Assembly (NCBI GenBank): GCA_050084515.1
Contig: CM114275.1
Coordinates: forward strand, 16,864,001 to 16,928,000
Direction: 5' to 3'
Length of the DNA stretch: 64,000 bases
Source of the DNA: Blasia pusilla
Lineage: Eukaryota > Marchantiophyta > Marchantiopsida > Blasiales
In this document: positions 35,557 to 46,666 of the stretch, piece after piece
Layout: each line of letters starts with the position of its first letter
Numbering within the stretch: position 1 is the stretch's first letter
The notes under the pieces: model-generated
The model's database searches: none
What the model saw: only the letters and a program-made list of their open reading frames with translations
Told to the model about the DNA's origin: nothing
Made by a program: the position numbers and the translations under genes

Positions 35557-35727
35557 GCCCCCCTAAGTGGCGGTTAGGTGCCTCTAACTCCCAGGTAACC
35601 CTATACATCTACTACATGCTATATACCTTCTTGGGTGCACAAATCAAAAGGGCGGGTGCTAGGTTGCCCCATCGTTAGTTGCACATCTGTAATCCATATC
35701 ATGCAAAGATCAAGTCATCTAACTCTC

Positions 35728-36945
35728 CTAAGTACATCGAAGACAAACCCACCTTCCAGTAGGAACAACATCCATACGTGGAGTCAAACACATCATGTGC
35801 CAACCCCTAGAACACCGATCACACACCAACATACGGGCTGCGTTACCAGTAGACCCACACAACATGCACGTCAAGCTAGCACGTATCATGGCTAAGCTTG
35901 GGTCAACAATACCATCCACATTTGGAAGATGACATGGCGCACAATTACGCACATGGTCCTTCCAAACAACTCCATCCCGACCCTCCAACATGAGAACTCC
36001 AGAGGCTAATACCTCGCGCACTCGTAAAATTGTGCGGTATGCCGTCACATCCAAGGTTGTCGGTGCAATCTGCTGCAAATAGACGTAGTCCCCCACATGG
36101 AACCTACAAATCGATGGTCGATAACCTCCACCCCGAATGGTTGCATACCGCAACGTATCTCTATGTTGAGCAATGGCAAGATTCTCAAAGGCTGTTGGCA
36201 TAACTATCCGAAAGAGCTCTGCCCGCTGAGAACACACTCTCATCCACATCTCTGGGTCATCAAGGTTCACCACCTCACTAGACTCCCAACGAATTGCTGC
36301 TGGCAAGTCTGGATCTCGGCCGTATAACAGAAAATAAGGTGAGAAGGAAGCCAAGGATGCTTGGCGACTGAACCTATACCCCATGGCTAACCATGGCAAC
36401 TGAATATCCCAGTCTCCAAGATGCCCCTTCTGTAGGCCATACTTGCGCAATGCCCTCTTCACCGTCTGAACCACACGCTCAACCAAACCATCTGCCTCGT
36501 TTTGATCTCGAGACATGGTCCGATGATCAATCAACGCCTTGTCACACAAGACCTGAAACTCTGTACCCTGGTCGGTGAGCATTTCAGCTGGTGCACCAAA
36601 ATGACTAAGAACTCTATCAAGAAACGCATACGCCGTTCCCTCACTTGCCTTGTCAGGTAATGCCACCAACTCAATCCACTTGGAGAAGTGCTCCACCATC
36701 ACCAACACATATCGATGATGTTGTAAAGTCAACGATAACGGTCCCGCAAAGTCCACACTCCAACGATAACCCAACCCCATAATAGGCAAGGGGTGTAACT
36801 GTGGTGTAGGGGCATTGAATGATGCCCTCACCCGGTCACAAACCATACAACATGACTCCAACTGCTGCACCTGAGTATGCATGCCACGCCACCAATACTG
36901 ACCAAGAAGTAAGCTATACGTACGCTTTACCCCAAAATGTCCCAA
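35728..36945 (-). CDS. Ty3/gypsy integrase with C-terminal PHD finger
   Basis: 405 open codons. The N-terminal zinc-binding part has GHFGVKRTY and CCMVCDRV (HHCC type; its first His lies just before the TAG at 36,948-36,946). The DDE core is complete: YRWSVDFAGPL, MLTDQGTEF, and NEADGLVERVVQTVKRAL with the catalytic Glu. A middle region has FHVGDYVYLQQIAPTTLDV, the SH3-like integrase C-domain. The last 46 residues are a full PHD finger: CMLC, then VCDRC, GWHMMC, and RWVCLRC, giving C4-H-C3 spacing with the conserved Trp before the seventh Cys. A chromodomain usually sits here in plant Ty3 elements, so the PHD may target integration to histone H3 marks; that role is inference. Confidence 0.88.
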   Translation of the reverse strand: MGHFGVKRTYSLLLGQYWWRGMHTQVQQLESCCMVCDRVRASFNAPTPQLHPLPIMGLGYRWSVDFAGPLSLTLQHHRYVLVMVEHFSKWIELVALPDKASEGTAYAFLDRVLSHFGAPAEMLTDQGTEFQVLCDKALIDHRTMSRDQNEADGLVERVVQTVKRALRKYGLQKGHLGDWDIQLPWLAMGYRFSRQASLASFSPYFLLYGRDPDLPAAIRWESSEVVNLDDPEMWMRVCSQRAELFRIVMPTAFENLAIAQHRDTLRYATIRGGGYRPSICRFHVGDYVYLQQIAPTTLDVTAYRTILRVREVLASGVLMLEGRDGVVWKDHVRNCAPCHLPNVDGIVDPSLAMIRASLTCMLCGSTGNAARMLVCDRCSRGWHMMCLTPRMDVVPTGRWVCLRCT

Positions 36946-36948
36946 CTC

Positions 36949-37810
36949 CTAATGGGCATGTCGCACAATACGCTCTCTCTGAGCCAAATGCGGCACTACT
37001 CGTACTCTAACATCCTCCCACACACGGAGAATATGTGTTCCCTCCAATCGATACCTCGTAGCACGTTGAAGAACACGGTCTCGCTCCTTGGCACTCAGTA
37101 TGCCTGGCACCCTACTGGTCCGTAGGAACTCCAACACCAACGCATCATCATGAATATCATGTTGATCCGTACCGCCATCTCCAACCTTAGGATCTGAAGG
37201 TTGGCCATCTACCCTCTGACTAGAGTAAGATGTCAGATGGTCCTCCATAGTAGAGTCCACCCCTAACCAACATAAAAAGGCGGATGCATGCCAACGTGGC
37301 ACCATCTCCTCATCAACCTCGCCATGCCATCTAGCCCCTGCTGCATCCTCTTGGCTAATATATGGGTTCCTACTCAACCCATCAGCATCAAGGTTGGCAA
37401 CTCCAGGTCTATGTACCACCTGGAAGTCATACTCCTGTAAGATAAGAGCCCACCGTGCAATCTTCCCTGTAAGCTTGTCAGACTCCATCAACCACTTGAG
37501 CGGCTGGTGATCAGTAACAAGGGTAAACTGTGTGCCAAACAAGTAACACCTAAAGTGTGCCACAACCCACACTACTGCCAAGCACTCTCCCTCATATGAA
37601 CTATAGCGCGACTCCGTTGCATTATTCGAACGACTTGCATAGGCCACCACAAACTCCATGTGCTCATCATCATGTTATGTCAACATCGCTCCAAGTCCCA
37701 ACCTACTCCAATCAGTGTGTAACTGAAATGGACGCCCTCTGATAGGTCTCCTCAAGATAGGCGCCGCCACCAACTGGGCCTTAACTCGGGGGTCTCACTT
37801 CCACGGAAGA
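36949..37810 (-). pseudogene. Ty3/gypsy pol: RT end, RNase H and linker
   Basis: Translation begins RVKAQLVAAPILRRPIRGRP and FQLHTDWSRLGLGAML with the first RNase H Asp, then a stop codon, then EFVVAYASRSNNATESRYSS, YEGECLAVVWVVAHFRCYLF (catalytic Glu in E-x-E/C-L-A), TLVTDHQPLKWL (catalytic Asp) and VVHRPGVANLDADGLSRNP (last Asp, D-x-LSR). The domain is complete apart from the stop. The linker of about 100 residues to integrase contains an acidic stretch, and ends RERIVRHAH before the second stop. Confidence 0.88.
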
Positions 37811-37820
37811 GGCCCATCAC

Positions 37821-38932
37821 GTACGAAAAAGCATAGGGTTTTTTAATTGGATTTTGGGGAAGACTTATAAGGAGTTGTGGAAGAACTGAAGGGTATTTTT
37901 AATTAAGGCCAACGCTTATAAGAAAAATAGGCTAATAATTATTCGCCAGTTGTATATGGAAGATGTTCAAGAAAGTAAGGGGGATTTATCATTTTATAGT
38001 AGTGGGTACACGTGTCAACCGTGTATTGGTCCATATGTCCCCTCTTTCAAAATTTTAGAGCTAGTCAAAGAATTTTGTTTTTCAAAGAAACAACGTCTTC
38101 AGACCTTTAATGGCCATAAAATTTATGAAAAATTAGAGCAGGAGAAGTAGGAGGAGAGCCCGAACCCTAGGATGAGAGCGCGAACCCTAGGACGAGAGCC
38201 GAAACGGGGGGGGCAAGCCGTAGAGCGGGGGATTTTGAAGCTGCATCGCAATCGTCGGGAGTGAGTGAATTCGAGTGAAGCCACGGATGTGAAGCTGCGA
38301 AGGTGACAGGGAGAGAGAGAGAAAAAGTCACCACATTTTGTCGACCGGGGATCATTTTTTTTCTCTTCTTCTCACGTCTGCGGATGGACTGCAGGTCACG
38401 ACTCCCATGGAAAATGTAAAGTGCCGCTGCTCCTAGTTATCTTCTCAGGGTTGCATTTGTTGTATATAGGTGCAACAAAAATTACTTGACAACAAGAATG
38501 TTTGTGATTTTCCCTTTGCCCAATCTCTCTATATAACTGATGCTATAATTGATGGCTTTTGTTATTCTCTCTCCCATAGGTGGAATAGGTAGCCTTCATC
38601 AAGATTTTCTTGAGTTTCAAGTTCTGCTTTTGTTTCTCCTTAGATGATATGATTTGTTATTTGGAATGCCCCAATTGTAATCGACATGATCCACTGTAAC
38701 TTCCTTCAAAGCCGCCACTTACGATAATTGAATCTGTCTCCGCTCCAATGGTCATTTTTTTGCGTGATCATAAGTATGTCGCACAGAGATTATATTGGCA
38801 TCTTTGTTTGTGCTTCCCGTTGAGCAAATTGTGTGGCATTTGCTTCATTCACATTCTCCTTCGTTGGAGAATTGGGAAGTTGCACGATAGTCTTGGATTT
38901 TGCAAAGTACTCAAAAGTTCTCAAATTACTAC
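37821..38932. other. Intergenic; no gene recognised
   Basis: Short frames without domains. At 38,160-38,210 the words GCGAACCCTAGGA and GAGAGC are repeated two to three times. Otherwise nothing. Confidence 0.4.
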
Positions 38933-39588
38933 TCCTACTATCCACTGATCAAACTGATTACTCTCGGACAATCAGCTCAATGTCATAAAAAAGAGAGGTA
39001 AAAAGTGAGGTTCAATGCAACAGGTTTAGGCAATGTATCAAGGCTGCTGAATGTGTTGAACAATTATGGTGTAGCCATGTTAGCAATATCAGCCTTTGTT
39101 GATGCTCACTGTGTTAAGAATATAGTGCTTGAGACCAATTACTGATAAAGGCACAGGAGTGAACTCTTCTTCACATCGTCTGATATACCTGATTTTGCTC
39201 CCTAATAGACATCACTTACCAGCAGCTTTGGGCAATGCATCAAGGATACTGAATATGTTGAACAATCATGGTGGGACTAGCTTAGCAATATCAACATAGG
39301 TTGTTACTCAGTGTGTCAAGAATTGTTTGCATCACACCAAGTAATGACCGAGGCACAAGAGTGAACTATCTACCATCATCAGACAAGCAGAACTGAAGAA
39401 CTATTTGTGGGGAGCACAGAGCAACAACATGTGCAGATATTGCTTAGCTGGTTATATCAGAGTTGTTCAACACATTCAGTAGCCTTGATTCATTGCCCAA
39501 ACCTGTTGCATTGAACCTCACTTTTTACCTCTCTTTTTTATGACATTTGGTATCGAGAGTAATCGGTTTGATCGAGTGGATAGTAGGA
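38933..39588. repeat. Inverted repeat, ~130 bp arms, 400 bp spacer
   Basis: 38,933-39,063 and 39,463-39,588 are inverted copies with few differences; one exact run covers AAAAGTGAGGTTCAATGCAA. The spacer holds further LINE fragments. The right arm contains ATGACATTTGGTATCGAGAG, which resembles a plant LTR end plus tRNA-Met primer-binding site, but imperfectly. Confidence 0.85.
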
Positions 39589-39613
39589 AAGTTTTGGGGT
39601 TTAAACCCAGCCG

Positions 39614-39818
<205 letters not shown>

Positions 39819-42412
39819 TTAGAAGGCTTTCATGGCTTCCTCCATGTATGCTAGGTTGTGGGCATTTTTAGTCATGTTGACTAGAGGTCTTATTACTGGC
39901 TCTATGTATTGTGAGTTTTGTGCAAGAGATCAAGTAATGACTAGAGGTGTCATCACACAAAGATCCAAAGTTGGTGCTAAGCTTCCAAGTGCCAACCAAG
40001 AATCTTTGCTACAAACCATCTGCTTTACCCAATTGGGATCTCCAATAAACATTATAGGACTCCAATGCAAGAGTTTTGGACAATGAATCAAGGGTACTGA
40101 ATGTGCTGAAAAATTCTGGTATGACTACCTTTGCAATATCAGCATATACTCTTGCTCGCTGTGTTGTGAATTTAGTGGAAGAAACCAAGTAGTGATTAGA
40201 GCTTCCAGGCTTAGAGAGAGAGTTTGTACTTCAGGCCATAGACCCTGTGCCTTGTGATGTTGCTATACTTGAACTCTTCATCACACCATCTATTATACCT
40301 GATTGGGATTCCTAGAAGACATTACTTACCATTGTAGCAGCTTTGGGCAATCAATCTAGGGTATTGAATGCGTTGAAGAATTCTGGTGTGACCAGCTTGG
40401 CTATATCAGCATATGGTCTTGCTCTATGTGTTCTGAATTTTGTGTATCAAACCAAGTAGTGACCAAGGCACAAGAGTATAGTTGAGTTCCATCTTGGTTT
40501 ACTTATGGTTCAAGGGGATACAAGCCGTCCTAAGCAAGGGCTTCCCCACAAAATATTTCTTCAATTCTGCCTGTTGTGGATTTACCCTCAAGAGAGTGAG
40601 ATCATACATTTCCATGCCTTCCCTCGATGTTTTTATGTTTTGATCATTTTCACACTACTTTGGTAATGGTATCCAAAAAATCCTTTCTTATCTTGCTCCC
40701 ACAGTGCATGCCTTGCTCGGTTAATGGTTGTCTGCACAACCAAGCTCCCAAATAGATAGAGAGAGAGTAGGCTACTGAATGTGTTGAACAGTGGTAGTGT
40801 CAGAAACTTAGCAATATTAGCATATGGGCTTGATTTGTGTGTTTTGAATTTTGTGCATAAGAGATTGTACTCATTGAGTAATGCATGTCGTAACTTTGCA
40901 ATCATGTACCCCCAACAGACATTACTTACCAATGTAGCAGCTTTGGGCAATGAATAAAGGCTACTGAATGTGTTAAAAAATTCTAGTGTAACCAGCTTTG
41001 CAATATGTGCATATGTTGTTGCTCTGTGCTCCCTACAAATACTACTTCAGTTCTGCTTGTTCTAGATATACAGTGAATAGAGAGAGATCAGACATTTTCA
41101 TGCCTTTCTCCGTGCTGCTATGTTGTGATCATTTTTCCACTACTTTGGTAATGGTATCTATGACAATTCAAGCCATGCTCGATTACAGAGTGCTTCCTTG
41201 AATAGTACTTCAGTTTTGCTTGTTCTGAATATTCCGTGAAAAGAGAGAGATTAGTCATTTTCATGGCTTTCTCCATGTTGTTCAGTTGTGGGCATTTTGA
41301 GTCATATTGACTAAAGGTCTTATTACTGGCTCTCTATGTTGTGAGTTTTGTGCATGTGACCAAGTAGTGACTTGAGGTGTCATCACCAGCATCACACAAA
41401 GTACAAGAGTTGGTGCTGAGATTCCAAGTGCCAAGCCGGAATCTTGGTGCAAACCATCTACTTAACCTGATTGGGATCTCCAATAAACAATATAGGACTC
41501 CAGTGCATCAGCTTTGACATCTATAAAGGATACTGAATGTGTTCAAAAATTATGGTAAGACCAGCTTTGCAATATCAACATATGCTCTTGCTTGGTGTGC
41601 TGTGATTTTTTTAACAGTTCTAGTGTAGATGAGCATATGTTCTTTGGCCATTGAATAGAGGCTAGTGAATTACATATCAGTTCTGTTGTATCCAACTTAG
41701 CAATATCATCATATGTTTTTGCTTTGTGTGGTTAGAATTTTTTGCAAGAGACCAAGAGACTGTACTTAGTAAGTAGTGTCTGTCGTAGCCCTACAACCAT
41801 GGACCCTAGAACTTCCAAGTGTCAACCAGGAAGCCTGTCACCCTCCCATATATACAGTGAATAGAGAGAGATCAGCATCTCCGTGTTGCTATGTTGTGAT
41901 CATTTTTCCGCTACTTTGGCAATGGTATCTATGACAGTTCAAGCGTCTTGGGCATGTTGGTCTTGTCCCCGGACCATTCTTCTATGAATGTTTTTCAAAA
42001 CAACGTTGTCCAACTTCAACTCCTCAGTTCACCCCTCCCACCAACAGAACCAAGCTTCCAGCCTTAGTTTCAAGAGAGACTGTAATCATTAAATATTTCC
42101 TTATGTGATCAAGTAGGCTCTGAATGTGGTGAACAATTCTGGTGTGTTACTAAACCGGGTTTGTGCATATAGACTAGTGAATGTGTTGAAAATTTTTGGT
42201 GTTACCAAAACTTGTCAGCATAAATCTGATTGCACATGCTGGCGTTCTATTTGTGCAGGTTGTATTGAAGGAGACCATAGGGAAGTGACTACCCTATTGG
42301 AGGCCATTGGATTTGACAATTAGTGGATTGTTGGTCCTTTTTGCACATCATAGAGAGTCATCGTGGGTGACTGTTCTCTACTGTGGGTAAGAATTGCGTA
42401 CACACATACACA

Positions 42413-43123
42413 ATGGCGAATGTTCCCCTATTAGATCAGTACTCATATGCTGAGCATCACCAGATGGATCCCCCATGCTGCTTTTCTTGTGATGAGGGAG
42501 GTGATGTTATATTTTGTGATGGTGCTTGTGGTCACCATTTTCATTGGATTGGAGGTGGCATGCCCACCAACCCAGATAGTGGCAAGGGTAAGACGTGCAT
42601 CCCTGTTGTGCTGCCTGGAAATCACGATTGGAGTGGACCTTGGGTATGTGACCTATGTGTAGATGACAGAGCCATTTGTTTCTCTTGTGGGCTGGTTGGT
42701 CGTGTTGTTGGGCATACTGAGTTTAAGACACGACTCATCAAGTGTGCTCACCCGGATTGTTATTCCTTTTATCACCCGGGATGTGTGAAGACCCGCTTGC
42801 TTGTCGGAGGACTCTCGCAGGCTCACCTCGAGGCTCACACAATGCAAAGCCTTCTTGTTGCTCTTGATGCACTCATCTGCTCGTGTCACTATTGTGATGC
42901 GTGCAAGATATATCAGGCGGGTATATATGACTTAGTGCATTGTCGTAGATGCCCCCGTGCTTGGTGTTATGATCAAACCCCAGGAGGCAAGAGACACGTG
43001 CATAAAGGTTGTGATGTTAATGACAGGTGGAATTTTGGTGAGTGGCGACTTGTGTATTGCCGTCGTCATATAATTCAGAGGGCGATCTGTACCTACAAAG
43101 GGATTAAACCTATATTCGTGTAA
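42413..43123 (+). CDS. EDM2-like triple-PHD protein, single exon
   Basis: 236 codons from an ATG in ideal plant context (ACACAATGGCG). Three zinc modules are visible: CCFSCDEGGDVIFCDGACGH with a downstream FHW and WVCDLC (residues ~20-85); AICFSCGLVG ... LIKCAHPDCYSFYHPGC (~88-130); and CSCHYCDACKIYQ ... LVHCRRCPRAWC, with a final LVYCRRH (~160-225). This order, with a non-classical first finger and the CRRCP-x-x-(Y/W)-(H/C) third finger, is that of Arabidopsis EDM2 and its relatives, chromatin readers that act at heterochromatin inside genes. EDM2 itself is over 1,000 residues with introns; here only the PHD block exists, without introns. It may be a retrocopy, a captured module of the neighbouring transposase-like gene, or a small reader. 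No break is seen. Confidence 0.7.
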   Translation: MANVPLLDQYSYAEHHQMDPPCCFSCDEGGDVIFCDGACGHHFHWIGGGMPTNPDSGKGKTCIPVVLPGNHDWSGPWVCDLCVDDRAICFSCGLVGRVVGHTEFKTRLIKCAHPDCYSFYHPGCVKTRLLVGGLSQAHLEAHTMQSLLVALDALICSCHYCDACKIYQAGIYDLVHCRRCPRAWCYDQTPGGKRHVHKGCDVNDRWNFGEWRLVYCRRHIIQRAICTYKGIKPIFV

Positions 43124-43675
43124 TAGATGCAAGAGAGACTTTAACGTCAATTGATTTAGCAAGTTTTGCCACTAGATTTTGCGATTTAGGATTGAGGATT
43201 TAGAAGAAAATGTTTGCCCCGTGGTGGCTTTAAACGCAATATCTTAAATTAAGGAGGTGACATCAATTTGTATACTCCTATGGCGTCCAAAATGCTATAA
43301 CCTCTCGCAAAGAATTGCTTTGGATCGATCTGTGGTGTTGTATTCTCTGTTGTGGTTTGTATAACAAGTTCTGTGTGTATCCCCATAGTTTCAGTGTTGA
43401 CTTTGTACTAGAGCTAGTATCAGTTGGTTGAAAAGAGGGGTGAATGAGAGAATGATGAGCCTATTTGTGTCTTAGGTTACTTAGATGGGCGGGACACTAG
43501 CGGATCTGGCGTCGAACTGTTATGCAATTGTGGAATTTGATTTTGATTTACGGGACTTGGGCTCCTGGTAGAACGATCGGAATGCTGAGAGAAGGTAATT
43601 CGCTGATGGAATTGGATGGTATAGTAGGTGTCATTCAACAATTACCTGAGGCCCTTCTAGGAAGACAACGCAGAA

Positions 43676-46666
43676 GTGTCCTCTCGCCTTCTGCGACCAC
43701 CGTGTCTCATGTGGCGTGAGGATCAGCGGAGTTCACCTCCTGTGTCTCAGAACCATACTGAAATTGAGGCACATCCGGTGGGTTCAATTGATATCTCAAA
43801 CCAAGGTTTTGTTCAGGCCTCGTTTGAGTCAATGTTGATGGCAGATCCAGCTGCAAAATGTTGGAATGATGAGTTCATCAGATTAGGGAAGTGGGTTGAG
43901 AAGAATGGATACAAAGACCATAATTGGAGGGTGAGGACATGGGATGATGGAACAGATGTCAGAGGACACCTAGAGTGTTTGGAGTGTAGAGTGAACTATG
44001 GGAATGCAGAGAATTCCCAAAATGTGAAAGCTATTGCAAATTGCTTTAGCAACTTTAGGACAAAGCATCTAGTTAACCCGAAACACAAGGATAGTTTTTG
44101 TAAGAGAAAAAAATTGCCTACATCATTGATGGAGCCTAGTGATATTGTTCACAGACCTCATTTTGATCATGGTGAGGCCATCTCTAGAGGACTAGATATT
44201 ATCTCCCAATTGAATGAGGATGTTGGGGGTGATAGGGAGGTGTTCTTTGTGACACCATCTCCCACAGATCCTCAGTATGCCAATATGTCATACCTATTTA
44301 AGGTCAGGTGTAGGGTCTGTGGAAAGTTGCTTACAGACATATGCCCAAAGAAACTGAATTTGGATCATAATTTAAGACAACACATGGTTAGCCGGGATCA
44401 CTTAGATGCCTTTGAGGTCAAGGAGGCTTCTGTGGAGATTGCATTGAGGTCTGGGAAGAGAGGAAGACCAAGGAAAGCAGATACTAGGGATCAACACCCA
44501 TCACAGGGATCAATCCTGAGGTTCTTTACAAGAGATAAGTCCAACGTTGGGAGCTCTTCAGGGAAAGGTGGGTCAGATCCAGCAATAGATCCAGGACTAA
44601 GTTTGCTTTGTTGGGGATTGTGGGATGAAATGGTAAAGTGGAGAGGAGATCGGATGGATGTCAAGGCTGTTCTTGATGATCAAGAGGGAGGGGCCTTGTG
44701 GGATTGTGAGTTAACCTGTTGTGCACAGGTTTACAATCCTACTCTAGAGTCTATAGTGACCATTCATGGTTGTTTTAGACACAAGCAATGTGAAAGGTTG
44801 CTTACAATGGTGGCGGGTTTATGAACCTAACGTGTAGTAAATGTGAGTCAGTAAAGCAATTGGATGATTTCCGTGGTCGGGTGCACAGGGAAGCAGAAGC
44901 TTTAGTGCCAAGAGGAGCCAGAGATACCAGTGGGGGGATACGGTTGGATTGTCTTACCAAGACAGAGCACAGAAAGCATGTTGCAAATTTAACTTCCAAA
45001 TTCAAAAAGCAACGATGGCTTCTATCACAGTATGTTGCCAAAGTAGTTGCCTTGAGTACTAGGCGGAGGAAGCTAGAGGAATTGTTAGGAGTAGCTACAG
45101 ATAGGAAGGATCTGAGACTGTTCCTTAAGAATATAGTGAATGGGCATAGGACTGGAGCATTTGGTGGCAAAGAAGGGTTATGGGATTTTATGACAGATGT
45201 TGCTAGAAATCTAACTAGGGCTGCCAAGGGTTTTAAGTATGGTAAGAGAACCAAAGCCATAGCCCAAGCAATGCTACAATTTGGTGGTAGGCAAGTGGCC
45301 CACTGCTTTCAGAAGAACTTAGGTGGTCTAAGTCTAAAAACATTGAAGCGAGATAGAGCCAAGTTACCACCCTTCAGAGTTGGATTACGCAAAGACATAT
45401 TCGTGGAGGTTGGCAAAATTTTGTCTGCATCAAAGCAAACTCTTGGAATTGAAGGAGATGTCCCTGTAATATTTGCAGAAGATGAAACAAGGATTAAGGA
45501 GAGGCCCAAGTGAGTGTTTGAGATTCAATACAAAAATTATGTTTAGATTCAATACAACAAATTATAAGCCTTTGAGCAATTTTTTCCTTGTGAATACAAC
45601 CTAACATTAAAGAGTCATGGTTGACAAATGGGAGGCCAAGTATGATACCCTGATTGGGTTTTGTGGGCCCAAAGAGGCACACCAATGTTCATATGGAATG
45701 GAAGTACTGGTCGGGGAGGGTAATGAGGGCTACCACAAGATTGTAAGTACTTTCTAGGGTTATTGTAAAGGCATGTATGCAAGAGTTGTCATTGTAAATC
45801 CTCTTCATGAATCTATGCCTAAATTGGCCATCTATGTTACTGCCACGTGTAACAAGTTCACTGCAGAGTGGGTGGGACAACAGTGGGTGCAGCTGAAAGA
45901 AATGTGGGATTAGTATTGCCGGCTTGATGTCGGACCGTTATTAGGACATGCCAGTGACGAGGATGCTCGTCGTAGAAAACTAATGATGGAGGATTTTAGG
46001 GGTGTTAACTCTACTGCACGTAGGTATAGTGTTGGGTGGGAAGGATGGCAATATTCTTGGAGGTTTGTGGTAATTACATTGATATTTTCTTCTCACATAA
46101 GCATGACTTGAGGAGTCGTGTAGTTTTGGCATCTAAAGTGTCGTGGTTCTTTCGACTTTGGAGACTTTGGCTGAGACATGGTGATCGTCGTGACGAGGAG
46201 TGTAGGATCTGTGACAGAGAAGAACATGATATCATTGCAAGCTTTCCATGATATCAACATGTCTTGCCATTTTATTGTATTACTAATGTGTGCTTTCCGT
46301 GACAAGTATCCATACTTGCAAGTTCCATTTCACCTCCTAGGATCTGATTGTTGTGTGATCTTCTTCAGCAAGGTAGGTGGAATGAGTGGCCATGAACAGA
46401 ACTATGATTTTGGGTCTCTGTTGGATAGTGCAGTGGGATTGAATAGACTGGCTGGCTTGGAATTTGGACCAGAAGGATTAAAGATTGGTCGGTCTCATCC
46501 AAAGCAAGATCACGTGTGGGGAACTCTCCATCCGTTAGGTATAGAAGAAGATGCTCCTAATCTGTTTGACTATTCATTAATTCAGACTAATGATATGATA
46601 GTTCATGCCCTTAAAGAGGGTGCAAGAGGGCATACGAAAGAAATGCGGGTAAAGGGGCCTATTTAG
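43676..46666 (+). pseudogene. Large transposase-like gene with zinc fingers, AT-hook and PIP-box, broken
   Basis: Pieces in order: 43,676-44,824; 44,821-45,513 (frame shifted by one, four bases shared); 45,600-45,910; 46,036-46,251; 46,178-46,666. Motifs: two Cys/His fingers (LECLECRVNYG ... HLVNPKHKDSF; VRCRVCGKLL ... HNLRQHMVSRDHL), an AT-hook KRGRPRK (44,456-44,476), a PIP-box QGSILRFF (44,504-44,527), a Cys pair region (TCSKCESVKQLDDF), then the body: VPVIFAEDETRIKE, DTLIGFCGPKEAHQC, ARVVIVNPLHESMPKLA, GHASDEDARRRKLM, and YPYLQVPFHLLGSDCC followed by FFSKVGGMSG. The acidic motifs and the hAT-like C-terminal pattern suggest a DDE-type transposase or a domesticated relative. About 5 breaks and probably an internal deletion near 46,030. 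Similar proteins in early plants are known to me only as uncharacterised. Confidence 0.55.

Larger units (their letters stand above)
34956..37820 (-). mobile_element. Ty3/gypsy retrotransposon with PHD-tailed integrase, 5'-truncated
   Basis: In minus-strand order: end of RT/thumb and start of RNase H (37,820-37,660), RNase H and spacer (37,659-36,949), integrase with a C-terminal PHD finger (36,945-35,728), a pyrimidine/purine tract, and LTR-like sequence. RNase H before integrase is the Ty3/gypsy order. The RT proper, protease and gag are missing, with homology lost at about 37,820. Two stops interrupt an otherwise intact pol: TAA at 37,678-37,676 and TAG at 36,948-36,946. Both lie at single codons in good frame, so decay is recent compared with the LINEs. 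Confidence 0.9.
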
